From Microbacterium aoyamense (GTDB lineage Bacteria; Actinomycetota; Actinomycetes; Actinomycetales; Microbacteriaceae), in contig NZ_JAKNUT010000006.1 of the NCBI RefSeq assembly GCF_023155855.1, forward strand, positions 62,001 to 126,000: a stretch of DNA of 64,000 bases, written 5' to 3'. Both the position numbers and the translations under genes were made by a program. The notes beneath the pieces were generated by a model. That model was not told the DNA's origin. It was given only the letters and a program-made list of their open reading frames with translations, and ran no database searches. Below are positions 44,652 to 53,876 of the stretch, piece by piece. Numbering within the stretch: position 1 is the stretch's first letter; every line of letters starts with the position of its first letter.

Positions 44652-45980
44652 TCAGCTCGCCAGAACCAGCGCCCGGTAGAACTCGATCCCCCGCAGCCAG
44701 ACGTCCACGCGGATGCGCTCGTTGTGCGAATGCAGCGCATCGCGCTCCGAACGCGTCAGGTGGAACGGCGTGAAGCGGTAGACGTGGTTCGAGATCGTGG
44801 TGAAGAAGCGGCTGTCGCTCGCCCCGAGCTGCAGGTACGGCGTCGTGACGATGTCCTCGCCGAGCGCTGAGCCGACGGCCGTCGCGATCCGCCGCCATGC
44901 CTCGCCCTTCCACGGCGACACGGGCGAAGGGTCGGAGCCGTGCCGCACCTCGAGCTCGACTTCAGGGTCGGCGATCACGCGCCGCGCGCGCTCGGTCGCC
45001 GACGCGACGGTGTCGCCCGTGAGCAGGCGGATGTTCACGGCGGCCTTCGCGGTCGTCGCGAGCACGTTCTCGCCGGGGGCTCCCGAAAGCTGCGTCGCGA
45101 CGGCGGTCGTGCGCACGATCGCGTTCATCTCGGGTCCGAGCTTCGCGAACACCGCGGTGAGCAGAGGCCCCGTGAGAGCGAGGTTCTGGAACACGGCGCG
45201 CAACGGCTGTGGGGCGTGCGGCGCGATCGTCGTGAGCATCGCGCGCACGGGCGCCGCGATGCGGCGGGGGAACGGATGCCGGTGCAGCCGGTCGATCGCG
45301 CGCGCGAGCCGCGCCGTCGCAGGCACCGCCGGCGGCGTCGAGGCGTGGCCGCCGCCCTCGCGCGCCGTGAGCCAGAGCGTCATGACGCCGCGCTCGGCGA
45401 CACCCACCATGGCGGTCGGCACCGTGACGCCCGGGATGACGCCGTCGACCACTGCGCCGCCCTCGTCGATCACGAGGGACGGATGGATGCCGCGTCCCTT
45501 CAGCACCCCGACGATCGCCTGCGCTCCCCCGCCGGCCGTCTCCTCGTTGTGCCCGAAGGCGAGGTAGACGTCGTGTTCGGGCACGAACCCCTCCTCGGCG
45601 AGCGCCTCGACGGCCTCGAGGATCGCGACGAGCGAGCCCTTGTCGTCGATCGCCCCGCGCGCGTGGATCGCGGCATCCGCCCCCTCGCCGACGATGAGCG
45701 CCTCGAACGGCGGGTGCTCCCACTCGGACTCGACGATCGGCACGACGTCCTGGTGGGCCATGAGCACGAGCGGGGCCGCGGCATCCTTCCCCGTCCACCG
45801 GTAGAGAAGGGAGTGCCCGTCCACGAGCTCGCGGTCGAGCACGCGATGCGTGTGCGGGTAGAGCCGCTCGAGCGCCGCGCGGAACTCCTCGAACCGCGCC
45901 CAGTCCACCTCGGATTCGTCGGCGTGCGAGACGGTCGGGATGCGCAGGAGCTCGCGGAAGCGATCGACGGGGGAAGTCAC
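44652..45980 (-). CDS. M20 family metallopeptidase (PM20D1/carboxypeptidase-like)
   Basis: 442 aa. Dinuclear zinc residues in VLMAHQDVVP (His, Asp), HARGAIDDKGS (bridging Asp) and AFGHNEETAGGGA (catalytic Glu-Glu); the lid domain lies between. Related to N-acyl-amino-acid or dipeptide hydrolases; no signal peptide, so cytosolic. GTG start with TAGGCT 6 nt before it, divergent from the Gfo/Idh/MocA gene. Confidence 0.9.
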   Translation of the reverse strand: MTSPVDRFRELLRIPTVSHADESEVDWARFEEFRAALERLYPHTHRVLDRELVDGHSLLYRWTGKDAAAPLVLMAHQDVVPIVESEWEHPPFEALIVGEGADAAIHARGAIDDKGSLVAILEAVEALAEEGFVPEHDVYLAFGHNEETAGGGAQAIVGVLKGRGIHPSLVIDEGGAVVDGVIPGVTVPTAMVGVAERGVMTLWLTAREGGGHASTPPAVPATARLARAIDRLHRHPFPRRIAAPVRAMLTTIAPHAPQPLRAVFQNLALTGPLLTAVFAKLGPEMNAIVRTTAVATQLSGAPGENVLATTAKAAVNIRLLTGDTVASATERARRVIADPEVELEVRHGSDPSPVSPWKGEAWRRIATAVGSALGEDIVTTPYLQLGASDSRFFTTISNHVYRFTPFHLTRSERDALHSHNERIRVDVWLRGIEFYRALVLAS

Positions 45981-46026
45981 GGCAAGAGCCTAAGCGAGCT
46001 GTGCCGAGCGCCAGTACGCTCGGAGG

Positions 46027-47010
46027 ATGACTGGACTTCGATGGGGCATCCTCGGCCCCGGCGGGATCGCCCGCGCCTTCGCAAGCGACCTGCGCACGGC
46101 GGGACTGGACATCGTCGCAGTCGGCTCCCGCAGCGCCGAGACGGCGAGCGCGTTCGCCGCCGAGTTCGACGTGCCGCACGTGCACGACTCGTACGAGAAG
46201 TTCGTGGCCGAACCGGACGTCGACATCGTCTACATCGCGACACCGCACCCGTTCCACGCCCAGCAGGCGATCCTCGCGCTCGAGGCCGGAAAGCACGTGC
46301 TCGTCGAGAAGCCCTTCACGATCAATGCGGCCGAAGCCGCGCAGGTGCAGGGCGTCGCCCGCGCGAAGGGTCTCCTCGCGATGGAGGCGATGTGGACCCG
46401 ATACCTGCCGATGATGGTGCGCGTGCGCGAGATCATCGCGGCGGGCACGCTCGGCGACATCCGCGCCGTCACCGCCGATCACACTCAGAAGATCTCGAAC
46501 GACCCCGGTCACCGACTCAACGCGCTCGAGCTCGGCGGTGGCGCGCTGCTGGATCTCGGGATCTACCCGGTCTCGTTCGCGTGGGACGTCCTGGGCGAGC
46601 CCGCCTCGGTCTCGGCCGCGGCCGTCCTCGGCGAGACGGGAGCCGACGCCGAAGTCGCGACGATCTTCACGTACGCGTCGGGCGCGATCGCGACGACACT
46701 GTCGGCGGCGCATTCGGCCGGGCCCAACACGGCGCACGTCATCGGCACCGAGGCCCGCATCGACATCGACAAGACCTGGTACAACCAGACGTCGTTCCGG
46801 GTCGTCGCCCCCGACGGCACGGTGCTCGAGTCGTACGACACCAAGATCGAGGGGCGCGGGATGCAGTACCAGGCCATCGCCGCCGAGCAGTACGTCCAGG
46901 ACGGATCGCTCGACAGCGGCATCCTCCCCCTCGACGAGACGGTCGCCATCATGCAGACGCTCGACGACGTGCGCGGGATCATCGGCGTGCGGTACCCCAC
47001 GGAGGCCTGA
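46027..47010 (+). CDS. Gfo/Idh/MocA-family oxidoreductase
   Basis: 327 aa NAD(P)-dependent dehydrogenase. Rossmann fold LGPGGIARAFASDL, the EKP motif VLVEKPFT, and the C-terminal sheet with GGGALLDLGIYPVSF. Likely acts on a sugar, sugar acid or inositol-type substrate. TACGCT lies 6 nt before the ATG, and CGGAGG fills the gap, so initiation could be leaderless or from that site in a longer transcript. Confidence 0.88.
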   Translation: MTGLRWGILGPGGIARAFASDLRTAGLDIVAVGSRSAETASAFAAEFDVPHVHDSYEKFVAEPDVDIVYIATPHPFHAQQAILALEAGKHVLVEKPFTINAAEAAQVQGVARAKGLLAMEAMWTRYLPMMVRVREIIAAGTLGDIRAVTADHTQKISNDPGHRLNALELGGGALLDLGIYPVSFAWDVLGEPASVSAAAVLGETGADAEVATIFTYASGAIATTLSAAHSAGPNTAHVIGTEARIDIDKTWYNQTSFRVVAPDGTVLESYDTKIEGRGMQYQAIAAEQYVQDGSLDSGILPLDETVAIMQTLDDVRGIIGVRYPTEA

Positions 47011-47011
47011 A

Positions 47012-47863
47012 ATGCCTGATCAGCGCGTCGCGGTCTATCTCGACTTCGACAACATCGTCATGAGCTGGTACGACCGCGTGCACGGGCGCAACTCGTACTC
47101 GCGCGATCGGCAGCGGATCGCCGAGAGCCCTGACGACCCCGAGATCGTCGAGCGCCTCTCGGCCGCGACGATCGACGTCGGGGCGATCATCGACTTCGCG
47201 GCATCCTTCGGCACGCTCGTCCTCACGCGCGCCTACGCCGACTGGTCGTCGCCCGTCAACGCCGTCTACCGATCGCAGCTCGTCGCGCGCGCCGTCGACC
47301 TCGTGCAGCTCTTCCCGGCGGCCGCTTACGCCAAGAACGGCGCCGACATCCGTCTCGCCGTCGACACGGTCGAGGACATGTTCCGCCTGCCCGACCTGAC
47401 GCACGTCGTCATCGTCGCGGGCGACAGCGACTACGTGCCGCTCGCGCAGCGGTGCAAGCGCCTCGGCAGGTTCGTCGTGGGGGTGGGCGTCGCCGGATCG
47501 ACCGCGAAATCGCTCGCCGCCGCGTGCGACCAGTTCGACGCGTACGACGCCCTGCCGGGAGTGAAGATGCCCGCCGCCGCCAAGGCGGAAGCACCGACTC
47601 GCTCGCGTTCGCGCAAGAAGACGGTCGACCCCGAGGCCGAGCTGCTGGACCGCGCGCTGCGTCTCGAGAGCGACAAGGAGGGCGGCGACTGGCAGCACGC
47701 GTCGGCGGTCAAGAGCCTCATCCGTCGCCTGGACCCCGCCTTCAGCGAGAAGGCGCTCGGTTTCAAGAGCTTCACCGATTTCGTCAAGGCGCATCCGTCG
47801 ATCGCCGAGGTCGACGAGTCGACGAACATCGTGTTGATCAGGCTCATCCCGGCCCAGCGCTGA
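47012..47863 (+). CDS. NYN-domain RNase-like protein with C-terminal LOTUS/OST-HTH domain
   Basis: 283 aa. The N-terminal NYN (PIN-like) domain has the acidic pocket residues DFDN (11-14), NGADIRLAVDTVED and VAGDSDYVPLAQ. A basic linker (KAEAPTRSRSRKK) leads to an OST-HTH/LOTUS-like domain (DWQHASAVKSLIRRLDPAF, GFKSFTDFVKAHP). The combination suggests RNA targeting plus metal-dependent RNA cleavage. Its start lies 1 nt after the previous stop, so it is co-transcribed with the Gfo/Idh/MocA gene. Confidence 0.86.
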   Translation: MPDQRVAVYLDFDNIVMSWYDRVHGRNSYSRDRQRIAESPDDPEIVERLSAATIDVGAIIDFAASFGTLVLTRAYADWSSPVNAVYRSQLVARAVDLVQLFPAAAYAKNGADIRLAVDTVEDMFRLPDLTHVVIVAGDSDYVPLAQRCKRLGRFVVGVGVAGSTAKSLAAACDQFDAYDALPGVKMPAAAKAEAPTRSRSRKKTVDPEAELLDRALRLESDKEGGDWQHASAVKSLIRRLDPAFSEKALGFKSFTDFVKAHPSIAEVDESTNIVLIRLIPAQR

Positions 47864-47884
47864 CCCGTCGCGTACGATGTCGCC

Positions 47885-49072
47885 ATGGCACGCCGCCTCT
47901 CCCAGCCGGGATCGCAGACCTCGCTCCGCGAGGCCAATCGCGCGCGCGTCGTCGAGTCGCTCAAGCGCCACGGTCGCCTGACGCAGGTCGAGCTCGCCGG
48001 GAGCACGGGCCTCTCCCCCGCGACGGTGTCCAACATCGTCAAAGAGCTCACGGCATCCGGACTCCTGCACACCTCCTTCACGTCGCGCAGCGGCCGGCGC
48101 GCCACCCTCGTCTCCCTCGCGCGGCAGCTCGGCCTCGTCGCCGGCGTGCACTACAGCGCGCGGCAGCTGCGGATCGCGATCGCGGATGCGACGCGGACCG
48201 TCGTGACCCAGACATCCCTCCCCCTCCCCCTCGATCATCGGCACGACGCCGAGCTCGATCGCCTCAGCATCCTGCTCGCCGACCTGATGGACTCGCTCGG
48301 CGGCAGCGTGGCCGACCTGCTCGCGGTCGGTCTCGCGCTGCCCGCGCCGATCGACCCGCGCACAGGGATGGTCTCGACCCCCGGCCTTCTGCGCGGCTGG
48401 GAGGGGGTGGATGTCGCAGCGAGCCTCACGGCGCGCATCAACCGGCCCGTCCATGTCGACAGCGAGGCCAACCTCGGCGGGCTCGCCGAGGCCCGCGAGG
48501 GCAGCGCTCGCGCCGTGTCGTCGTCGGTCTTCATCCGGGTCGGCCACTCGATCAGCGCCGGTCTCGTCGTCGGCGGCGACCTGTTCCACGGCGTGAACGG
48601 CAAAGCGGGCCAGATCGGCCACGTCACGCTCGACGAGAACGGACCGATCTGCCGCTGCAGCAACCGGGGCTGCCTCGAGTCGTACGCGGGCGGGCCCGCG
48701 CTCCTGTCGCTCTTCCCCCCGCAGGACGGCATGCGCCGCATCGGCGATCTCCTGCAGGCGGCAGAGGCCGGGGACGGAAGCTCGCGCCGTGTCATCGCCG
48801 ACGCCGGACGCCACATCGGCGTCGCGGCGGCGAGCCTGTGCAACCTGTTCGACCCCGAGCTGATCGTCGTCGGCGGCGAGCTCGGGCTCGCAGGCGAGAT
48901 CCTCATGGCGCCCATGCGGCACTCGCTCGAGCGCTCGGGCCTCGCGGGCCCGGGCGGTCTGCCCGAGATCGTCGGGGCGTCGTTCGGCGAATGGGCCGAG
49001 ACCCGCGGCGCGATCGCGGTCGCCCTCGACCACGTGACCGTCGAAGCCGACGCGCTGTCGCACACGGCGTAG
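47885..49072 (+). CDS. ROK-family transcriptional repressor (XylR-like)
   Basis: 395 aa. N-terminal winged helix (LKRHGRLTQVELAGSTGLSPATVSNIVKEL) followed by a ROK sugar-kinase-like domain with the zinc motif CRCSNRGCLESY. It heads the run of sugar ABC genes and should sense their substrate; direct repression of this cluster is an inference. TACGAT lies 6 nt before the ATG. Confidence 0.9.
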   Translation: MARRLSQPGSQTSLREANRARVVESLKRHGRLTQVELAGSTGLSPATVSNIVKELTASGLLHTSFTSRSGRRATLVSLARQLGLVAGVHYSARQLRIAIADATRTVVTQTSLPLPLDHRHDAELDRLSILLADLMDSLGGSVADLLAVGLALPAPIDPRTGMVSTPGLLRGWEGVDVAASLTARINRPVHVDSEANLGGLAEAREGSARAVSSSVFIRVGHSISAGLVVGGDLFHGVNGKAGQIGHVTLDENGPICRCSNRGCLESYAGGPALLSLFPPQDGMRRIGDLLQAAEAGDGSSRRVIADAGRHIGVAAASLCNLFDPELIVVGGELGLAGEILMAPMRHSLERSGLAGPGGLPEIVGASFGEWAETRGAIAVALDHVTVEADALSHTA

Positions 49073-49096
49073 GTCGCCGTGGCATTCTCGGCGTCG

Positions 49097-50161
49097 ATGC
49101 GACGCTTCCTCCGGCGGACGGCTGCGGCCCTGCTCGCCCTCGGCCTCGCGGCGAGCGCGCTGACCGCCTGCACGAACGAACCCACCGGCACCGAGGGCAC
49201 GATCGCCCTGCTCCTGCCCGACGCGAAGACCGCACGCTACGAGACGTTCGACCGGCCGTTCTTCGAGGCCCGCGTCGCCGAGCTCGGCGACTACCGCGTG
49301 CTGTACTCGAATGCGGATCAGGATGCCGCGAAGCAGCAGCAGCAGGCGGAATCCGCTCTCACCTCGGGTGCGGGGGTGCTCGTGCTCGATCCCGTCGACG
49401 TCGCGGCGGCCGTGTCGATCGTGACGGCGGCGAACGAGCGGGGCGTGCCCGTCGTGTCCTACGACCGGCTCGTCGCGGGCGGAGATCTCGCCTACTACGT
49501 CTCGTTCGACAACGAGAAGGTCGGGGTCCTGCAGGCGACGGCCTTCACCGAGGCGCTCGACGCACGGGGCGACCGCACCGGAGGCATCCTGATGGTCAAC
49601 GGATCCCCCACCGACAGCAACGCGACGAGTTTCGCTGAAGGCGCGCACAGCGTGCTCGATGAGACCAGACTGCGCATCCTGGCCGAGTACGCGACGCCCG
49701 ACTGGAGCCCCGACAAGGCGCAGTCGTGGGTCGCCGGCCAGATCGCGCAGTTCGGCGACGAGATCGTCGGCGTCTACGCCGCGAACGACGGCACGGCCAG
49801 CGGCGTCGTCTCGGCCCTGAAGGCGGCGAACGCCGATCCGTGGCCGATCGTGACCGGGCAGGATGCCGAGCTCACGGCGATCCAGCGGATCCTCACGGGC
49901 GACCAGTACATGACCGTCTACAAGGCGATGAAGCCGCAGGCCGAACTCGCGGCCGAGGTCGCCGTCGCGCTGCTGCACGGCGAGGAGGTCAGCGCGCCGA
50001 TGGAGATCGACGGCACGCCCACGACGCTGCTCGACCCGAAGGCGGTGACGATCGACAACATCCGCGAGACGGTCGTCGCGGACGGCTTCTGGACGATCGA
50101 CGACATCTGCACGCCGGACTACCGCGACGCGTGCATCGCGGCGGGGCTCCTGGACGAGTGA
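49097..50161 (+). CDS. Sugar ABC transporter substrate-binding lipoprotein (system 1)
   Basis: 354 aa. Signal peptide with lipobox LTAC (Cys25), then a type I periplasmic-binding fold of the xylose/ribose/fructose class (VVSYDRLVAGGDLAYYVSFDN, VGVYAANDGTASGVV, TPDYRDAC at the end). The start is the ATG at 49097; a GTG at 49079 is a weaker alternative that would put 6 residues before the signal. Follows the ROK gene after 24 nt. Paralogous to the protein at 52664. Confidence 0.88.
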   Translation: MRRFLRRTAAALLALGLAASALTACTNEPTGTEGTIALLLPDAKTARYETFDRPFFEARVAELGDYRVLYSNADQDAAKQQQQAESALTSGAGVLVLDPVDVAAAVSIVTAANERGVPVVSYDRLVAGGDLAYYVSFDNEKVGVLQATAFTEALDARGDRTGGILMVNGSPTDSNATSFAEGAHSVLDETRLRILAEYATPDWSPDKAQSWVAGQIAQFGDEIVGVYAANDGTASGVVSALKAANADPWPIVTGQDAELTAIQRILTGDQYMTVYKAMKPQAELAAEVAVALLHGEEVSAPMEIDGTPTTLLDPKAVTIDNIRETVVADGFWTIDDICTPDYRDACIAAGLLDE

Positions 50162-50195
50162 TGACGCCGAGACCACGCAAGATGGAGGTGTGACG

Positions 50196-51116
50196 ATGTC
50201 GATGCCCGCTCCCCGCACGGGTCGTGCACGCGAGCGCGTGCTGACGATGCGCGGCATCGGCAAGCACTTCGGTGCGGTCAAGGCGCTCTCGGGCGTCGAC
50301 TTCTGGGTCGACGAGGGCGAGGTCGTCGCGCTCGTCGGCGACAACGGCGCGGGCAAGTCGACACTCGTCAAGGTGCTCTCGGGCGTGCATGCGCCGGATG
50401 CCGGCACGATCGAGTTCGACGGCGAGGCCGTCGAGATCCACACCCCGGCCGATGCGCAGGAGCTCGGCATCGCGACGGTGTTCCAGGACCTCGCGCTCTG
50501 CGACAACCTCGACGTCGTGGCGAACCTGTGGCTGGGGCGCGAGCTCGTCGCCGAGGGGATGCTGGACGAAGTCGGCATGGAGGAGCGCACGTGGACGCTC
50601 CTGCGCGAGCTCTCGGCGAAGGTGCCGTCGGTCCGGATCCCCGTGGCATCCCTCTCGGGCGGCCAGCGCCAGACCGTCGCGATCGCGCGCTCGCTCATCG
50701 GCGACCCGAGGGTCATCATCCTCGACGAGCCGACCGCCGCACTGGGAGTCGCGCAGACCGCCGAGCTGCTGAACCTCATCGAGCGTCTCCGCGAACGCGG
50801 TCACGGCGTCGTGCTCATCAGCCACAACATGGCCGACGTCATGGCGGTCGCCGACCGGGTCGTCGTGCTGCGGCTCGGTCGCAACAACGGCGAGTACAAC
50901 GTCGCCGACATCACGAGCGAGACGCTCATCGCGGCGATCACAGGCGCGACAGACATCACGATGCGGCAGATGGTGCAGGATGCCGCGCGCAAGCATCCCG
51001 CTCCCCTCCCCGAGACCGTCGCCGATGACACACCGGCCGGCATCATCCGGCTCGCCGATGGACGGCCGAAGGACGGGCGTGGCCGTCGTGCACCGCGCGG
51101 ACGGGACGAATCATGA
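50196..51116 (+). CDS. Sugar ABC transporter ATP-binding protein, single-domain (system 1)
   Basis: 306 aa. Walker A GDNGAGKST (48-56), signature LSGGQRQ, Walker B VIILDEPTAAL. It has only one ABC domain, like FrcA, whereas XylG/RbsA have two. A GGAGG site 6-8 nt upstream supports the ATG at 50196 over the GTG at 50190. The last 45 residues are a poorly conserved basic tail absent from system 2. Overlaps the permease by 4 nt. Confidence 0.9.
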   Translation: MSMPAPRTGRARERVLTMRGIGKHFGAVKALSGVDFWVDEGEVVALVGDNGAGKSTLVKVLSGVHAPDAGTIEFDGEAVEIHTPADAQELGIATVFQDLALCDNLDVVANLWLGRELVAEGMLDEVGMEERTWTLLRELSAKVPSVRIPVASLSGGQRQTVAIARSLIGDPRVIILDEPTAALGVAQTAELLNLIERLRERGHGVVLISHNMADVMAVADRVVVLRLGRNNGEYNVADITSETLIAAITGATDITMRQMVQDAARKHPAPLPETVADDTPAGIIRLADGRPKDGRGRRAPRGRDES

Positions 51117-52357
51117 CGGCTCGCGAGACGGGCACGATCCCGAACGACCCCGAGCAGAATCCCCTGAGCCCGGAGGGCATCCGCGCCTCGTTCGCACTCC
51201 TCGTCGCTCGCATCCGCGGCGGCGATCTCGGCTCGCTGCCCGTCGCCGGGGGCCTGGTCGTGATCTGGGCGGTCTTCCAGATCCTCAATGCGGCGTTCCT
51301 CTCGGCCGAGAACCTCGTGAACCTCACGATGCAGTGCGCCGCGATCGGCACGATCGCCCTCGGCGTCGTGCTGGTGCTGCTCGTCGGCGAGATCGACCTG
51401 TCGGTCGGTTCGGTCTCCGGACTCGCGTCGGCCGTGCTCGCCGTGACCTTCGTGCAGCTGCGGTGGAGTCTCGAGCTCGCGCTCCTCGCGGCGATCGCGA
51501 TCGGCTGCCTCGTGGGGCTTCTGTACGGCTTCCTGTACAACCGTTTCGGGGTGCCGAGCTTCGTCATCACCCTCGCCGGACTTCTCGGCTTCCTGGGGCT
51601 GCAGCTGTGGGTGCTCGGCGCGACGGGCTCGATCAATCTGCCCGACTCGTCGTGGATCGTCTACTTCGCCCGACAGCTGTATCTGCCGCCGTGGGCGTCC
51701 TACGCGCTGATCGTCGCCGGCGTGGGCCTCTACGCCTGGATGCGAGTCCGTCAGGCACGCCGCCGCGCCCGCGCGAATCTCGTGAGCCAGAGCTACGTCG
51801 AGATCGGGGTGCGCGCGGGAGCACTCCTCGTCGTGCTGCTGGCGGCGGCGTGGTACCTCAACCTCGATCGGGGGGTCGGGGTCATGTTCGTCTTCTTCGT
51901 CGCGCTCGTCATCGCCGCGAACGCGGTGCTGACCCGCACGAGGTGGGGGCGTGCCGTCTACGCCGTCGGCGGATCCGTGGAGGCCGCACGGCGCGCGGGC
52001 ATCCGCGTCGACCGCATCTACCTCTCGGTCTTCGCGCTGTGCTCGACGCTCGCCGCGGTCGGCGGGATCCTGGCCGCCGCGCGCCTCGGAGCCGCGAACC
52101 AGAGTTCGGGTGGCGGCGACGTCAACCTCAATGCGATCGCTGCGGCCGTGATCGGCGGCGCGAGCCTCTTCGGAGGGCGCGGCACCGCGTTCGCAGCGCT
52201 TCTGGGCATCTTCGTCATCCAGTCGATCTCTTCGGGCCTCGCCCTGCTCACCCTCGGTTCGTCGGTGCAGTTCATGGTGACGGGCGTGGTCCTCGTCCTC
52301 GCGGTCATCATCGATTCGCTCTCGCGCCGGAAGCGCGCAGCCTCGGGCAGAGCCTGA
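51113..52357 (+). CDS. Sugar ABC transporter permease (system 1, XylH-like)
   Basis: 414 aa with about 10 membrane helices. Conserved BPD_transp_2 features: GEIDLSVGSVSGLAS, YNRFGVPSFVITLAG, the coupling loop AVGGSVEAARRAGIRV and GGASLFGGRGTAFAALLG. Translationally coupled to the ATPase (ATGA). Confidence 0.91.
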   Translation: MTARETGTIPNDPEQNPLSPEGIRASFALLVARIRGGDLGSLPVAGGLVVIWAVFQILNAAFLSAENLVNLTMQCAAIGTIALGVVLVLLVGEIDLSVGSVSGLASAVLAVTFVQLRWSLELALLAAIAIGCLVGLLYGFLYNRFGVPSFVITLAGLLGFLGLQLWVLGATGSINLPDSSWIVYFARQLYLPPWASYALIVAGVGLYAWMRVRQARRRARANLVSQSYVEIGVRAGALLVVLLAAAWYLNLDRGVGVMFVFFVALVIAANAVLTRTRWGRAVYAVGGSVEAARRAGIRVDRIYLSVFALCSTLAAVGGILAAARLGAANQSSGGGDVNLNAIAAAVIGGASLFGGRGTAFAALLGIFVIQSISSGLALLTLGSSVQFMVTGVVLVLAVIIDSLSRRKRAASGRA

Positions 52358-52566
52358 CCTCGCCGTTCACCGGCGTGTCGCCATTGGGTTCATTTGGCGA
52401 ACGCTCCCCTCACGACCCGAGGATGCGAAACGATTCGAGTGATCATTCTGATGCCGTTGCGGCACCGATAGCCCGCATACTGCGCCTTGGATAAGGGCTG
52501 CGCGCCGAGCGATGACGTCGGATCACGAAGCCAAACCCTGCGTTGCAAAAGCGTTACGTTCAAGAC

Positions 52567-52595
52567 TTGACGACAACCGATCCGCTGAGCATGAT
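52567..52595 (+). promoter_or_regulatory. Sigma-70-type promoter in the 306-bp gap before binding-protein gene 2
   Basis: TTGACG (52567-52572) and CATGAT (52590-52595) are separated by 17 bp, predicting a start near 52602 and a leader of about 60 nt with GAAAGGCG before the ATG at 52664. The surrounding gap (52358-52663) is noticeably richer in A+T than the coding regions. No strong palindromic operator was found in it. Confidence 0.5.
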
Positions 52596-52663
52596 CGATG
52601 ACAGCGCGATGCCGCGTCAGGCCAGTTCCTGGGGCTCGCATGTTCAAAGACGAAAGGCGAAAG

Positions 52664-53743
52664 ATGAAGAAGTCATCAATCCTCGCCGCTGCCGCCCTCA
52701 CGGGCGCCGCGGCGATGCTGCTGGCCGGGTGTTCCGGCTCGAGCGGCGGAACCCCGACCGATGACGGCGACGGCGGTGGCGAAGCCGGCCGCGCATGCGT
52801 CATCCTCCCGGACGCGGCGTCCTCGCCCCGCTGGGAGAACTTCGACCGCAAGTACCTCCAGGAGGGCCTCGAGGGCGCGGGGTTCGAAGTCGACATCCAG
52901 AACGCTCAGGGTGACGTCAACAAGTACTCGACGATCGCCGACCAGCAGCTCACGCAGGGCTGCGGCGTCATGCTCCTCGTCGACTACCAGGGCGCCGCCG
53001 AGGCCGTGGCCGCGAAGGCCAAGGCCGAGGGCATCCCGGTCATCGCGTACGACCGTCCGTTCTCGGGCGCCGACTACTACGTGTCGTTCGACAACACCGA
53101 GGTCGGTCGCATGGAGGGCCAGACGGTCCTCGACGGGCTCGCGGCTGCGGGCAAGGACCCGGCGTCGGCCGTCGTCGTCTACATGGGCGGCGACCCGACC
53201 GACGGCAACGCGGCGATGTTCCACGACGGCGCGGTCGAGGTCATGGAAGCGGCCGGCATCACCGCCGCGGCGGAGCCCCCGGGAGTCTGGGACCAGGCGA
53301 AGTCGCAGACCAACTTCGAGCAGGCCCTCACGGGTCTGGGCGGCAAGGTCGACGGCGTCTGGGTCGCGAACGACACCAACGCCGCGGGCGTCATCAAGGT
53401 CCTGCAGGACAACGGACTCGAGGGCGTCGCCGTCTCGGGCCAGGACGCGAACGTCGCGGGTCTGCAGAACATCCTGCTCGGCTGGCAGACCGCCACGGTC
53501 TACAAGCCGGTCAAGGACGAGGCCGACGCGGCCGTGGCCACCGCGATCTCGCTGCTCAACGGCGAGACCGTCGAGGGCGACGCGGAGCTCGAGGACGGCA
53601 CGCCGTACATCCAGGTCACGCCGATCCTCGTCGGACCCGACAAGGTCAAGGACGTCGTCGCCGCCGGTGACGCCGCCTACGACGACGTCTGCACCCCGGA
53701 CGTCATGGCCGCGTGCGAGGAGTTCGGCGTCGTCGCGCCGTAA
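52664..53743 (+). CDS. Sugar ABC transporter substrate-binding lipoprotein (system 2)
   Basis: 359 aa. Signal peptide MKKSSILAAAALTGAAAMLL with lipobox LAGC (Cys23), Ser/Gly/Asp-rich linker, then a type I binding fold (VIAYDRPFSGADYYVSFDN, VYMGGDPTDGNAAM, VWVANDTNAAGV, CTPDVMAAC). Clear paralogue of the system 1 protein. It has its own promoter and is followed by a strong terminator, so it is probably made in excess over its ATPase and permease. Confidence 0.92.
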   Translation: MKKSSILAAAALTGAAAMLLAGCSGSSGGTPTDDGDGGGEAGRACVILPDAASSPRWENFDRKYLQEGLEGAGFEVDIQNAQGDVNKYSTIADQQLTQGCGVMLLVDYQGAAEAVAAKAKAEGIPVIAYDRPFSGADYYVSFDNTEVGRMEGQTVLDGLAAAGKDPASAVVVYMGGDPTDGNAAMFHDGAVEVMEAAGITAAAEPPGVWDQAKSQTNFEQALTGLGGKVDGVWVANDTNAAGVIKVLQDNGLEGVAVSGQDANVAGLQNILLGWQTATVYKPVKDEADAAVATAISLLNGETVEGDAELEDGTPYIQVTPILVGPDKVKDVVAAGDAAYDDVCTPDVMAACEEFGVVAP

Positions 53744-53758
53744 TCCACAGCAGTGAGG

Positions 53759-53790
53759 GGGCGCCGCGTCCACGTGACGCGGCGCCCTTT
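53759..53790 (+). terminator. Intrinsic terminator after binding-protein gene 2
   Basis: 12-bp perfect stem GGGCGCCGCGTC (53759-53770) / GACGCGGCGCCC (53776-53787), 5-nt loop, followed by TTT. Located 15 nt after the stop codon. The best intrinsic terminator in the window. Confidence 0.8.
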
Positions 53791-53832
53791 CCACGCCGGA
53801 ACATTTCCTCCTGCCCCGCCGGGTCACCCGGG

Positions 53833-53849
53833 TCTACGATTCCCGTAGA
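53833..53849. promoter_or_regulatory. Palindrome before ATPase gene 2, candidate operator
   Basis: TCTACG-ATTCC-CGTAGA, 6-bp arms and 5-bp centre, 27 bp before the ATG at 53877 and downstream of the terminator. It contains a TACGAT hexamer that could be a -10. An attractive site for the ROK repressor, but no matching copy was found before the other ABC genes. Confidence 0.4.
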
Positions 53850-53876
53850 TCGACCCCTGATCGCAAGGAAGCGAGC

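Noticed and set aside
46979..50779. 1266-codon minus-strand open frame across the ROK and ABC genes
   Set aside because: Covers six real genes on the plus strand; composition is that of an antisense shadow and it has no recognisable motif.
53833..53849. Treating the TCTACG/CGTAGA palindrome as a proven ROK operator
   Set aside because: No second copy before the other ABC genes or the ROK gene, so it is listed only as a candidate.
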